From assembly GCF_001718695.1 (NCBI RefSeq), contig NZ_CP013420.1, positions 2,232,001 through 2,296,000 on the forward strand: DNA of 64,000 nt, given 5' to 3'. The position numbers were made by a program, and so were the translations under genes. Each line of letters starts with the position of its first letter. The stretch's first letter is position 1. Under the pieces are notes generated by a model. It did no database searches and was not told where the DNA came from. It saw nothing but the letters and a program-made list of their open reading frames with translations. Below, piece by piece: positions 8,307-17,865 of the stretch. This stretch comes from Burkholderia ubonensis. GTDB lineage: Bacteria; Pseudomonadota; Gammaproteobacteria; Burkholderiales; Burkholderiaceae.

Positions 8307-9512
8307 TTGCCCGATCACAATCTGGACAGGCTGAAAATCGACCGGCGTCCGCTCGCACCCGCGCCGCGCCGGCGCCGCTGGGTCCGCTACGCGGCGGCCG
8401 CCGCGCTCGTTGCCGCGGCGATTGCGGCGGCGCTCGTGCTGACCGGCCGGCAGACGGTCGAGACGACGACCGTGACCTCCGCCTATCCGTTCCAGAACGA
8501 CACGCTGCTCAACGCGACCGGCTACGTCGTGCCGCAGCGCAAGGCCGCGGTCGCGTCGAAGGCCCAGGGCCGCGTCGAATGGCTCGGCGTGCTCGAAGGC
8601 ACGCGGGTGAAGGAAGGCGAAGTGATCGCGCGCCTCGAGAGCCGCGACGTCGCGGCCGCGCTCGGGCAGGCGCGCGCGCAGGTGCTGGTGTCGCGCGCCA
8701 ATCTCGGCGTCGCGCAGGCCGAGTTGAAGGACGCCGAAATCGCGCTGCGGCGCACCGCCGTGCTTGCGCCGAAGGGCGCCGTGCCCGCCGCGCAGCTCGA
8801 CATCGACACGGCGCGCGTGAACAAGGCACGCGCGACGCTCGGCAGCGATCAGTCTGCGATCGCGTCGGCCGAGGCCAACGCGCAGGCCGCGCAGGTCGCG
8901 GTCGACCAGACCGCGATCCGCGCGCCGTTCGACGGCGTCGTGCTCGAAAAGCACGCGAACGTCGGCGACAACATCACGCCGTTCTCGTCCGCGTCGGACA
9001 GCAAGGGCGCGGTCGTGACGATCGCCGACATGGCCACGCTCGAGGTCGAGGCGGACGTCGCGGAATCGAACATCGCGCGGATTCGCGTCGACCAGCCGTG
9101 CGAGATCCTGCTCGATGCGCTGCCGGACCAGCGCTTCGCCGGCCGCGTGTCGCGCATCGTGCCGACGGTGGACCGCTCGAAGGCGACCGTGCTGGTCAAG
9201 GTGCGCTTCGTCGAGCGCGACGAGCGCGTGCTGCCGGACATGAGCGCGAAGATCGCGTTCCTGTCGAAGCCCGTGTCGGCGCAGGACAAGCAGCCCGTGA
9301 CGGCGGTGCAGGCCGGCGCGGTCGCCGAGCGCGACGGCCGCAAGGTGGTGTTCGTCGTGAAGGACGACGCCGTGCGCGAGACCGCCGTGACGACCGGCGC
9401 GCGGATCGGCGAACTCGTCGCGATCCGCGGCGTGCGCCCGGGCGACACGCTCGTGCTGGCGCCGGGCGCGAAGCTCAAGGACGGCGCGAAGGTGACCGTC
9501 GCGAAGAAATAG
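8307..9512 (+). CDS. Periplasmic adaptor (HlyD/MacA type) of an ABC efflux system
   Basis: A 401-residue membrane fusion protein: short basic N-terminus, one membrane anchor (AAAAALVAAAIAAALVL), then a biotinyl-lipoyl half (ATGYVVPQRKAAVASKAQGRV), a long coiled coil (about residues 110-190), the second lipoyl half with IRAPFDGVVLEKHANVGD, and a beta-barrel region. It bridges an inner membrane transporter to an outer membrane channel. TTG 8307 (LPDHNLDRLKIDRR) is preferred as the start because GAGGCGA lies upstream and the earlier open frame is arginine-rich nonsense. It is followed one base later by the ATPase gene, then two FtsX-like permeases, so the set is a MacAB-like pump; the exported substrate is unknown. 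Confidence 0.85.
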   Translation: MPDHNLDRLKIDRRPLAPAPRRRRWVRYAAAAALVAAAIAAALVLTGRQTVETTTVTSAYPFQNDTLLNATGYVVPQRKAAVASKAQGRVEWLGVLEGTRVKEGEVIARLESRDVAAALGQARAQVLVSRANLGVAQAELKDAEIALRRTAVLAPKGAVPAAQLDIDTARVNKARATLGSDQSAIASAEANAQAAQVAVDQTAIRAPFDGVVLEKHANVGDNITPFSSASDSKGAVVTIADMATLEVEADVAESNIARIRVDQPCEILLDALPDQRFAGRVSRIVPTVDRSKATVLVKVRFVERDERVLPDMSAKIAFLSKPVSAQDKQPVTAVQAGAVAERDGRKVVFVVKDDAVRETAVTTGARIGELVAIRGVRPGDTLVLAPGAKLKDGAKVTVAKK

Positions 9513-9513
9513 C

Positions 9514-10221
9514 GTGGCGCACGTGAACGACGCATCGCCGCCGCTCGTCGAGATCAGCCACGTCGCGAAGTCGTACCGGCGCGGGGTGCAGACCGTGCCG
9601 GTGCTGACCGACATCACGCTCGACATCGGCGAAGGCGATTTCGTCGCGCTGATGGGGCCGTCGGGCTCCGGCAAGAGCACGCTGCTCAACCTGGTCGCCG
9701 GCATCGACCGGCCCGACAGCGGCGAGCTGCGGGTCGGCGGCCTCGACATCACGCGGCTGGCGGAAGCGGCGCTGGCCGACTGGCGCGCCGCCCACGTCGG
9801 CTTCATCTTCCAGTTCTACAACCTGATGCCGGTGCTCACCGCGTTCGAGAACGTCGAGCTGCCGCTGATGCTCACGCGCCTGCCGCGCCGCGAGCGGCGC
9901 GAGCGCGTCGAGCTGGTGCTGGACATGGTGAGCCTCGCGAACCGGATGGACCATTACCCGTCGGAGCTGTCCGGCGGCCAGCAGCAGCGCGTCGCGATCG
10001 CGCGCGCGCTGATCACCGATCCCGCGCTGATCGTCGCCGACGAGCCGACCGGCGATCTCGACCGCGCATCCGCCACCGACGTGCTGGCGCTGATGCAGCG
10101 CCTGAACGCCGAGCTCGGCAAGACCATCATCATGGTGACCCACGACGCGCACGCGGCCGGCGCGGCGAAGGCGCTCGTGCATCTGGAAAAAGGGGAGCTG
10201 ACCAATGGCCGGGCCCGCTGA
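9514..10221 (+). CDS. ABC transporter ATP-binding protein (MacB/LolD type)
   Basis: A 235-residue ATPase complete in all motifs: Walker A GPSGSGKST, Q loop in IFQFYNLMPVLTAFENVELP, signature LSGGQQQR, Walker B LIVADEPTGDLD, and the switch histidine in VTHD. The FQFYNLMP Q loop is typical of the LolD/MacB/FtsE subfamily that works with FtsX-fold permeases rather than moving substrate through a pore. The start is GTG, one base after the adaptor stop; the next permease starts 22 bases after its end. It should power the tripartite efflux complex. Confidence 0.92.
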   Translation: MAHVNDASPPLVEISHVAKSYRRGVQTVPVLTDITLDIGEGDFVALMGPSGSGKSTLLNLVAGIDRPDSGELRVGGLDITRLAEAALADWRAAHVGFIFQFYNLMPVLTAFENVELPLMLTRLPRRERRERVELVLDMVSLANRMDHYPSELSGGQQQRVAIARALITDPALIVADEPTGDLDRASATDVLALMQRLNAELGKTIIMVTHDAHAAGAAKALVHLEKGELTNGRAR

Positions 10222-10242
10222 GCGCGCTCGCGGAGTCGCACG

Positions 10243-11397
10243 ATGTACGTGCTGAAGCTGATCGTGCGCAACGCGCTGCGGCACAAGCTGCGCACGCTGC
10301 TGACCGTGTTCGGCCTGACCGTCGCGGTGCTGGCGTACGGCCTGCTGCACACGGTCGTCGACGCGTGGTACGCGGGCGCCGCCGCGGCGTCCAACGCGCG
10401 GCTCGTCACGCGCAACGCGATCTCGCTCGTGTTTCCGCTGCCGGTGAGCTACGAGAGCCGGATACGCGGCGTCGACGGCGTGACGATGGTCGCCCGCTCG
10501 AACTGGTTCGGCGGCATCTACCGGGAGCCGAAGAACTTCTTCGCGCAGTTCGCCGTGTCGGACAACTATCTCGACCTGTATCCGGAGTTCATCCTGAGCG
10601 CGCAGCAGCGCGCCGACTACCAGCGCGACCGCAAGGGCTGCCTGATCGGGCGGCAGCTCGCGAACCAGTTCGGCTTCAAGGTCGGCGACGTGATCCCGAT
10701 CAAGGGCACGATCTACCCCGGCACCTGGGAGTTCGTCGTGCGCGGCATCCTGGACGGGCGGGACGAATCGACGATCACGCGGCAGCTGATCTTCCACTGG
10801 GACTACCTGAACGAGCGGGTGCGCAAGACGACGCCGCGGCAGGCCGACCAGGTCGGCGTGTACGTGTTCGGGATCGCCGACCCGGACGATGCCGCCGCGA
10901 TCTCCCGCAACGTCGACGCCGTGTTCAAGAACTCGCTCGCCGAGACCCTCACCGAAACCGAGCAGGCGTTCCAGCTCGGCTTCGTCGCGATGTCGAACCA
11001 GATCATCGCGGCGATCCGCGTGGTGTCCTACGTGGTGATCGTGATCATCATGGCCGTGATGGCCAATGCGATGGCGATGAGCGCGCGCGAGCGCACGACC
11101 GAATACGCGACGCTCAAGGCGCTCGGCTTCGGCCCCGGGTTCCTCGCGCTGCTCGTGTTCGGCGAATCGCTGGTGATCGCCGCGATCGGCGGCAGCCTCG
11201 GCATGCTCGCGATGCCGCCGGCGGCGCACCTGTTCAAGCAGGCGACAGGCGGCGTGTTCCCCGTGTTCAACGTGTCCGCGCAGACGATCGCGCTGCAGGC
11301 CGCCTGCTCGCTCGCGGTCGGCGTCGCGGCTGCGCTCGTGCCGGCGTGGCACGCGGCGCGGGTGCGCGTCGTCGAAGGCCTGCGGGCGATCGGCTAG
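10243..11397 (+). CDS. ABC transporter permease, FtsX/MacB-like, subunit 1
   Basis: A 384-residue inner membrane protein with the MacB/FtsX layout: one membrane segment near residues 15-40 after the NALRHKLRTLLTVFGLTV entrance, a large periplasmic domain (about residues 45-255), then three membrane segments (VVSYVVIVIIMAVMANAMAM, FGESLVIAAIGGSLGML, QAACSLAVGVAAALVPAW). The cytoplasmic coupling sequence ERTTEYATLKALGF matches the E-x-G-x-L-(R/K)-A-(L/I)-G motif of the family. The next gene is a similar permease, so the active pump probably uses the two as a heterodimer. Confidence 0.88.
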   Translation: MYVLKLIVRNALRHKLRTLLTVFGLTVAVLAYGLLHTVVDAWYAGAAAASNARLVTRNAISLVFPLPVSYESRIRGVDGVTMVARSNWFGGIYREPKNFFAQFAVSDNYLDLYPEFILSAQQRADYQRDRKGCLIGRQLANQFGFKVGDVIPIKGTIYPGTWEFVVRGILDGRDESTITRQLIFHWDYLNERVRKTTPRQADQVGVYVFGIADPDDAAAISRNVDAVFKNSLAETLTETEQAFQLGFVAMSNQIIAAIRVVSYVVIVIIMAVMANAMAMSARERTTEYATLKALGFGPGFLALLVFGESLVIAAIGGSLGMLAMPPAAHLFKQATGGVFPVFNVSAQTIALQAACSLAVGVAAALVPAWHAARVRVVEGLRAIG

Positions 11398-11405
11398 GCG
11401 GCGCG

Positions 11406-12572
11406 ATGGCCATTCCGCTCGCCTACGTCGCGCGCAACCTGTGGGCCCGCCGGCTGACCACCGTGCTCACCGCGGGCGGGATGGCGCTCGTCGTGTTCGT
11501 GTTCGCGACCGTGCTGATGCTCGACGCGGGCCTCACGAAGACGCTCGTGTCGACCGGCGAGCCCGGCAACGTCGTGGTGATCCGCAAGGGCGCGGAAACC
11601 GAGGTGCAGAGCGCGATCGACCACAAGCAGGCCAACGTCATCGAGATGCATCCGTCGGTCGCGCTCGGCGCCGACGGCCGGCCGCTGGCGTCGAAGGAGG
11701 CGGTGGTGCTCATCTCGCTCGCGAAGGCCGCGACCGGCAAACCGTCGAACGTGGTGATCCGCGGCGTGTCGCCGGCGGGGATCGGGCTGCGCCCCCGCGT
11801 GCGGCTCGCGGCCGGGCGCATGTTCAACGCCGGATCGTCCGAGATCGTCGTCGGCAGCGCGATCGCGAAAGGCTTCAGCGGCACGCGGATCGGCGACCGG
11901 CTGCGCTTCGCGCAGCGCGACTGGACCGTCGTCGGCCACTTCGACGCCGGCGGCAGCGGCTTCGATTCGGAGATCTGGGGCGACGTCGACCAGCTGATGC
12001 AGTCGTTCCGGCGCACCGGCTACTCGTCGATGATCGTGCGCATCGCGCAGGCCGATGCGTTCGCGCGCTTCAAGGCGGACATCGACGTCGATCCGCGGCT
12101 CGCCGACGAAGCCAAGCGCGAGCAGGCGTTCTACGGCGACCAGTCGCGGGCGCTGTCGACCTTCATCAACATCCTCGGCATCACGCTGTCGTCGATCTTC
12201 TCGATCGCGGCGATGATCGGCGCGATGATCACGATGTACGCGTCGGTGGCCAATCGGGTCGCGGAAATCGGCACGTTGCGCGCGCTCGGCTTCAAGCGCG
12301 CGAACGTGCTCGCCGCGTTCCTGCTCGAGGCGCTGCTGCTCGGCCTCGTCGGCGGCGTCGCCGGGCTGGGCTGCGCGGCGCTGATGCAGTTCGCGTCGTT
12401 CTCGACGACGAATTTCCAGACCTTCTCGGACCTGTCGTTCCGCTTCGTGCTCACCCCGGCCATCGTCGTGAAGACGCTGCTGTTCTCGCTGGCGATGGGG
12501 CTGATCGGCGGCTTCCTGCCGGCGATGCGCGCCGCGCGGATGAATATCGTCGACGCGCTGCGGGCGCGGTGA
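11406..12572 (+). CDS. ABC transporter permease, FtsX/MacB-like, subunit 2
   Basis: A 388-residue partner of the preceding permease with the same topology: YVARNLWARRLTTVLTAGGMALVVF as first segment, a periplasmic domain, and three C-terminal segments, with NRVAEIGTLRALGFKR as coupling loop and MRAARMNIVDALRAR at the end. ATG 11406 lies eight bases after the stop of subunit 1 and gives the family-like N-terminus; the frame remains open further upstream only as antisense-like sequence. It is the last gene of the four-gene efflux operon. The following gene converges on it with only 24 bases between the stops and no obvious terminator. Confidence 0.88.
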   Translation: MAIPLAYVARNLWARRLTTVLTAGGMALVVFVFATVLMLDAGLTKTLVSTGEPGNVVVIRKGAETEVQSAIDHKQANVIEMHPSVALGADGRPLASKEAVVLISLAKAATGKPSNVVIRGVSPAGIGLRPRVRLAAGRMFNAGSSEIVVGSAIAKGFSGTRIGDRLRFAQRDWTVVGHFDAGGSGFDSEIWGDVDQLMQSFRRTGYSSMIVRIAQADAFARFKADIDVDPRLADEAKREQAFYGDQSRALSTFINILGITLSSIFSIAAMIGAMITMYASVANRVAEIGTLRALGFKRANVLAAFLLEALLLGLVGGVAGLGCAALMQFASFSTTNFQTFSDLSFRFVLTPAIVVKTLLFSLAMGLIGGFLPAMRAARMNIVDALRAR

Positions 12573-12596
12573 CGCGCGCGCCTGCGGCGTCACGCT

Positions 12597-13932
12597 TCAA
12601 CGCTCGCGCGGCAGCCATGCGCCGTGGAATCCGGCCGGCACGCGGCGCGGCAGGTGGACGGTCGCGACCGGCAGCGCGTCGATCGCGCTCGCATCGAGAA
12701 TCACGACGTCGCTCGTGTCGGTCGCCGCGCGGTAGACCACGACCAGCAGCCAGCCGTCGTCCTCGGCGCTGCGGCCCGGACGCGGCACGAACACCGGCTC
12801 GCTGTTCTGGTCGCCCACCGGCAGCGCGTAACGCGTGCTCGTGCCGCGCACGTGGTCGTAGCGCACGACGCCGCGCATCTCGGCGCTGTCGGGCTGCTCG
12901 GCCGCATACAGATAGCGGTAGCTGCGCCCCGTGCGGCTTTCGTCGATGCGCGGCAGCTCGATGCCGCCGTCGGCGAGCGGCCCTTCGTCGATCAGCCCGT
13001 TCGCGGTATCGATCACGTAGCGCCACAGCACGCCCACCGGGTTGTCCGCAAAGCGGCCGGTGCGCGCGTCGAGCCGCAGGAACCACGGGTATCGCACCGC
13101 ATCGAGCACGATCGTCGCATCGTCCCTGTCATACGCGTTCACGACGTGCTGGATGAAGCATGGCGCGATGTCGAACCAGCGCACCACGCCGCCGTGACGC
13201 GGGATCACGCCGAGACGCGCGCGGCGCTCGTCGTGCCAGCGCAGCGGCATCCGGTGCCCGCGCGACAGCATCGAGAAGTCGTAGCCGACATTGAGGTCGA
13301 GCAGGATGCTGTGGGTCGCGGTGATCGCCATGTCGTGCATCATCGACGGCGCCGGCACGTCGACGACCATGTCGACGCGCTGCACGCCGTACGCGTCCGC
13401 GACGCCGTAACGCAGCCACGGTTCGCGCCAGTCCGCGCGGAACAGGATCAGCTCGCCCGTCACCGGATCGAGCTTCGGATGCGCGGTCATCGCGCCGCCC
13501 AACCCCGCGTGCCGGGCCGGCTCGCCCAACGTGTCGAGTGCGGCCGTGATCGCGAGCGGCGCACCGCCTTCGGCCAGCGCCAGCAGTTCCCCCGCGTGCC
13601 GCAGCACGTTCACGCTCGGATTGGCGTCGGGCAGATGCGGCGCCTGCTCGGGCGCATGCACGCGCGCCCAGCGCTGCGTGCGCAGCCAGCGGTTGCAGTA
13701 GCCGGTCGCACGGCCGCGCTCGAACGAGATCGCGTGCAGCATCGCGGATTCCGGCCACCACGACAGCACGTCGTTGCCGGCGAAACGGCCTGCGGCTCAG
13801 CGGATTCGGGCCGTTGCGCAGCAACGTGCCGTCGAGTTCGGGCGGGATCGCGCCGGTCACGCGCAGGTCGACGAGATCGGCTTCGTCGGCCACCGGCGCG
13901 AGCGCGCCGCGGTTCAGGTCGAAAGTCGGCAT
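12597..13932 (-). pseudogene. Carotenoid oxygenase family protein, frame broken by one extra base
   Basis: Carotenoid/stilbene cleavage dioxygenases are seven-bladed propellers that hold iron with four histidines. All four positions can be seen: MTAHPKLDP, MMHDMAITATH, CFIQHVVNAYD and GFHGAW near the C-terminus. The gene starts at ATG 13932 (MPTFDLNRGALAP...), runs through IPPELDGTLLRNGPNP, and then shifts frame at the AAA/TTT run at 13783-13785. Removing one T from that run gives FAGNDVLSWWPESAMLHAISFERG and an unbroken 444-residue protein. The normal start of the family, ...GxxxRNGPNP, is in the first frame and the catalytic part in the second, so neither fragment alone should be active. 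It is 16 bases after the DUF2239 gene, probably one operon. Confidence 0.85.
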
Positions 13933-13948
13933 CGTATGGTGCCCCGGT

Positions 13949-14578
13949 TCAGCCTTCGTCGGCCGACGGCGGCAGATCGCCGCGCGCCAGCGCGAGCGCA
14001 TGAGCGCTCACATCGGCCGGCCAGCCGGCGATCAGTTCGCCCATCCGGGCGTGATCGTTCGCGTAAAGCGCGCGGGTCGCCTCCTCGAAGCCCGCCAGAT
14101 CGCCCCCGATCGCCGACATGAAGTGGTACGCGCGCGCCTGCGCATCGCGCCGCCGATCGGCCGCCGCATGGGTGCGCCGCGCGTCCTCGACGAGCTTGCG
14201 CAGCGCGACCGACGCGCCGCCCGGTTGCGCGCCCAGCCAGTCCCAATGGCGCGGCAGCAGCGTGACCTCCCGCGCCACCACGCCGAGCTTCGGCCGGCCG
14301 CGGCCGCGTTGTTCGCCCGCGCCCGGCTCGCCGGCTTCGGACGCTGCCCGCGCCTCGGCTGGCGCCGCTGCGTAGCGCGCGCGGACGTCGTCCGCCGTGC
14401 CGCGCAGGTCGAGATCGATCGTGCGGCCGGTCGCATCGTCGAAGATCGCGATCGGGCCGCTCGCAGCGTCGTCGGCCGCGCGCCGGACCGCCAGCGCGAC
14501 CGTCTCCAGCGCCCCGGAGGCGAGGCGCCGATGACCGTCGAACGCGGTGTAGGAAGGAACGAACAGGGAAAGCGTCAT
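13949..14578 (-). CDS. DUF2239 family protein
   Basis: A 209-residue cytoplasmic protein of unknown function. It shows the family's YTAFDGHRRLASG opening, an IAIFDDATGRTIDLDLRG segment, GRGRPKLGVVAREVTLLPRHWDWL (resembling a DNA- or nucleotide-related wedge), then a helical ALRKLVEDARR and ending ALALARGDLPPSADEG. It is the first gene before carotenoid oxygenase, 16 bases away. A repeated 9-bp motif (ATCCGGGTA at 14620-14628 and 14648-14656) lies over the likely promoter, which suggests control by a dimeric repressor. The family label comes from recall of the conserved opening. Confidence 0.8.
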   Translation of the reverse strand: MTLSLFVPSYTAFDGHRRLASGALETVALAVRRAADDAASGPIAIFDDATGRTIDLDLRGTADDVRARYAAAPAEARAASEAGEPGAGEQRGRGRPKLGVVAREVTLLPRHWDWLGAQPGGASVALRKLVEDARRTHAAADRRRDAQARAYHFMSAIGGDLAGFEEATRALYANDHARMGELIAGWPADVSAHALALARGDLPPSADEG

Positions 14579-14611
14579 CGTGGCCGCCTTGCAGTGGAAA
14601 TTGGAATGCCG

Positions 14612-14660
14612 CTATTTTTATCCGGGTATAAACAGACTGTCAATATCATCCGGGTAAAAA
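14612..14660 (-). promoter_or_regulatory. Probable promoter with two operator-like repeats before the DUF2239 gene
   Basis: Reading leftward, TTGACA (14639-14644 on the complement) is followed at about 17 bases by a TAAAAA-type -10. The 9-mer ATCCGGGTA occurs twice on the plus strand, 14620-14628 and 14648-14656, 28 bases apart, one over the spacer/-10 and one just upstream of the -35. Such placement is what a repressor that blocks polymerase would need. The protein that binds is not known. Confidence 0.45.
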
Positions 14661-14827
14661 AGAATGCGCGTGGTTCTGTCGATTGATTCAAGTTCTGAAT
14701 CAATCAAGTCAGCAATTGGCATGAAAACGTGAATTCCCCCGTGCCAGAATGGCCAGACGTCATATGACGAAGCGCGCATTCGACGCGCAGTAGCCCCGGC
14801 ACGTTCCGCCTCTCGGAGGAGACAGAT

Positions 14828-16172
14828 ATGAATCCGCTCCACGCGTTGCCGGCGTCCGCGTCGGCGACGGTCGCGCGCACCCGCGTGCGCTGGCTCGTGC
14901 TGGCCGCGCTGTTCGCGGTCACGACGATCAACTACGCGGACCGCGCCGCGATCTCGATCGCGGGCCCGAGCCTCGCCCGCGCCCTGCACCTGAGCCACGT
15001 GCAGATCGGCTTCATCTTCTCCGCGTTCGGCTGGTCGTACGTGATTGCGCAATTGCCGGGCGGCTGGCTGCTCGACCGCTACGGGTCGCGCATCGTCTAC
15101 GCGTTCAGCATCTTCTTCTGGTCGCTGTTCACGCTGCTGCAAGGCGCGATCGGCTTCTTCGGCGGCGCCGCCGCATTCGCGCTGCTGTTCGGGCTGCGCT
15201 TTCTGGTCGGCGCGGCCGAGGCGCCGTCGTTCCCGGCCAACAGCCGGATCGTCTCCGCGTGGTTCCCGGCGCCTGAGCGCGGCACCGCGTCGGCGATCTT
15301 CAACGCGGCGCAGTATGCGGCGACCGTCGTGTTCGCGCCGCTGATGGGCTGGCTCGTGCACGCGTTCGGCTGGCAGTCGGTGTTCGCGGTGATGGGCGTG
15401 CTCGGCTTCGCGTTCGTCGCGGTGTGGAACCGCATCGTGTACGACCCGAAGGACCACCCGCGCATCAACCGCGCCGAACTCGACTATCTCGCCGACGGCG
15501 GCGCGCTCGTCAACATCGACCAGGCAACCGGCCGGCGCACGCGACGGCGGCCCGCAGCTGCGCCACGTGAAGGCGCTGCTGAGAAGCCGGATGCTGATCG
15601 GCATCTACGTCGCGCAGTACTGCATCAACGCGCTGACCTATTTCTTCATCACGTGGTTTCCCGTCTACCTGGTGCAGGCGCGCGGCATGTCGATCCTCAA
15701 CGCCGGGCTCGTCGCGTCGATCCCGGCCGTGTGCGGGTTCCTCGGCGGCATCCTCGGCGGCGTCGTGTCCGATGCGCTGCTGAAGCACGGCGCGTCGCTG
15801 TCGGCCGCGCGCAAGGTGCCGATCGTCATCGGCATGCTGCTGTCGATGTCGATGATCGTCTGCAACTACACCGAATCGCATGTGCTCGTCGTGCTGTTCA
15901 TGGCGCTGTCGTTCTTCGGCAAGGGGCTCGGCGCGCTCGGCTGGGCCGTCAACGCCGACACGGCGCCGCGCCAGATCGCCGGCCTGAGCGGCGCGCTGCT
16001 CAACACCTGCGGCAACCTGTCGAGCATCACGACGCCGATCGCGATCGGCTACATCGTCGAGCGCAGCGGCTCGTTCAACGGCGCGCTCGTCTACGTCGTC
16101 GCGCATGCGCTCGTCGCGGTGATCTGTTACGTGTTCGTCGTCGGCGAGATCCGCCGCGTCGAGCTGGAATGA
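14828..16172 (+). pseudogene. gudP: MFS glucarate/galactarate transporter (GudP type), frame broken by one extra base
   Basis: An anion:cation symporter-type MFS carrier, expected to import glucarate for the dehydratase encoded next. The first frame has six membrane segments with [40 protein letters not shown] and the [16 protein letters not shown] loop, then NIDQATG. The frame is lost at about 15530-15537; removing one C from GGCCGGC to give GGCGGC restores [19 protein letters not shown] and a 447-residue protein whose second half ([51 protein letters not shown]) is complete. A strong GGAGGAG ribosome site precedes ATG 14828. Because the first frame stays open, it also runs on into gudD; that fusion is an artefact of the indel. 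Confidence 0.87.
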
Positions 16173-16228
16173 ACGACGCGGGCTCGCGCCGGCGCGCCCG
16201 GCCGCCCGCGCCAACCAGGAGCGAAGCG

Positions 16229-17659
16229 ATGTCCGAACCCCGCAGCGCCGGCCCGACGCCGGGCACCCCGCTGGTGACGCGCATGCAGGTGATCCCGGTC
16301 GCCGGGCGCGACAGCATGCTGCTGAACCTGTGCGGCGCGCACGCGCCGTTCTTCACCCGCAACCTCGTGATCCTCGCCGACAGCAGCGGACGGACCGGCG
16401 TCGGCGAAGTGCCGGGCGGCGAAGGGATCCGCCAGGCACTCGAGCGCATGACCGGTCTCGTGGTCGGCCAGCCGATCGGGCGCTACCCGGCGACGCTCAA
16501 CGCGGTGCGCGCGGCAATGTCCGGCGGCGCCGCCGGCGCCGCCGCGGGCCCGGCGGCCGGCCGCGCGATCCGGCACGAGGTGACGTCGGCCGGCGAGGCC
16601 GCCGTGCTGCGGCAGCCCCACGAGATCAACCTGAGGCTGGACAACGTGATCACCGCGATCGAGGCCGCGCTGCTCGACCTGCTCGGCCAGTGCCTCGACG
16701 TCCCCGTCGCGGCGCTGCTCGGCGAAGGCCAGCAGCGCGACGCGGTGCCGATGCTCGCGTACCTGTTCTACGTCGGCGACCGTCGCCGCACGGATCTGCC
16801 GTATCGCGACGAAGCGCACGCGCCGGCTCCGTGGTTCCGGCTGCGCAATGAAGCGGCGCTCACGCCGGCCGCGATCGCGCGGCAGGCCGAGGCGGCGGTC
16901 GAGCGCTACGGCTTCGCCGATTTCAAGCTGAAGGGCGGCGTGATGGCGGGCGCGGACGAGATGGAGGCGATTGCCGCGATCAAGTCGCGCTTTCCCGATT
17001 CGCGTGTGACGCTCGACCCGAACGGCGCGTGGTCGCTCGACGAAGCGATCGCGCTGTGCCGCGGGCAGGGCCGCCTGCTCGCGTATGCGGAAGACCCTTG
17101 CGGCCCGGAAGCCGGGTATTCGGGACGCGAGGTGATGGCCGAGTTCCGCCGCGCGACCGGCATTCCGACCGCGACCAACATGATCGCGACCGACTGGCGG
17201 CAGATGGATCACGCGATCCGCCTGCAGGCGGTCGACATCCCGCTCGCCGATCCGCACTTCTGGACGATGCGGGGCTCGGTGCGGCTCGCGCAGCTGTGCC
17301 GCGACTGGGGGCTCACGTGGGGCTCGCACTCGAACAATCACTTCGACGTGTCGCTCGCGATGTTCACGCATGCGGCCGCCGCCGCGCCGGGCGCGATCAC
17401 CGCGATCGACACGCACTGGATCTGGCAGGAAGGCGATGCGCGGCTCACGCGCGAGCCGCTCGCGATCGTCGGCGGCCAGGTGGCCGTGCCGCAGCGGCCG
17501 GGGCTCGGGATCGAGCTCGACATGGCGCAGGTGGAGGCCGCGCATGCGCTGTACCGGCAGGTCGGCGGCACGGCGCGCGACGATGCGGTCGCGATGCGCT
17601 GCCTCGTGCCGGGGTGGACTTATGATCCGAAAAGGCCGAGTTTTGCGCGGGGCGTCTGA
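16229..17659 (+). CDS. gudD: Glucarate dehydratase
   Basis: Enolase-superfamily enzyme that dehydrates D-glucarate to 5-keto-4-deoxyglucarate, entering the aldaric acid pathway. The 476-residue protein carries the catalytic KLKGG lysine motif, metal ligand LDPNGAW, EDPCGPE, the [12 protein letters not shown] segment, and the general base histidine in [13 protein letters not shown]. It is about 30 residues longer than enterobacterial GudD, partly because of an Ala/Gly-rich insert ([14 protein letters not shown]) near residue 100. ATG 16229 has AGGAG upstream. It is 56 bases after gudP, same strand, presumably one operon; no further pathway genes follow. Confidence 0.92.
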   Translation: MSEPRSAGPTPGTPLVTRMQVIPVAGRDSMLLNLCGAHAPFFTRNLVILADSSGRTGVGEVPGGEGIRQALERMTGLVVGQPIGRYPATLNAVRAAMSGGAAGAAAGPAAGRAIRHEVTSAGEAAVLRQPHEINLRLDNVITAIEAALLDLLGQCLDVPVAALLGEGQQRDAVPMLAYLFYVGDRRRTDLPYRDEAHAPAPWFRLRNEAALTPAAIARQAEAAVERYGFADFKLKGGVMAGADEMEAIAAIKSRFPDSRVTLDPNGAWSLDEAIALCRGQGRLLAYAEDPCGPEAGYSGREVMAEFRRATGIPTATNMIATDWRQMDHAIRLQAVDIPLADPHFWTMRGSVRLAQLCRDWGLTWGSHSNNHFDVSLAMFTHAAAAAPGAITAIDTHWIWQEGDARLTREPLAIVGGQVAVPQRPGLGIELDMAQVEAAHALYRQVGGTARDDAVAMRCLVPGWTYDPKRPSFARGV

Positions 17660-17696
17660 CGGCACGGGCAGCGGCGCGGCATCGAGCAGCGCACAA

Positions 17697-17728
17697 CAAA
17701 AAGGGCTCGATCTTGCGATCGAGCCCTT
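17697..17728 (-). terminator. Rho-independent terminator between gudD and tRNA-Ala
   Basis: A perfect 12-bp stem (AAGGGCTCGATC / GATCGAGCCCTT) with a TTGC loop and extra A on the left gives a T run on the minus strand. It ends the leftward tRNA transcript and may also stop gudD transcription from the other side. Confidence 0.88.
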
Positions 17729-17738
17729 CGGATTCTGT

Positions 17739-17814
<76 letters not shown>

Positions 17815-17865
17815 AACAAGCGAACATCATACACACGCTTTCGCGCGCTTGGCAATAGTGTCAAA

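Noticed and set aside
14828..17659. A single fused transporter-glucarate dehydratase protein
   Set aside because: The joining part is an out-of-frame translation of the second half of gudP; gudD has its own ribosome site and ATG.
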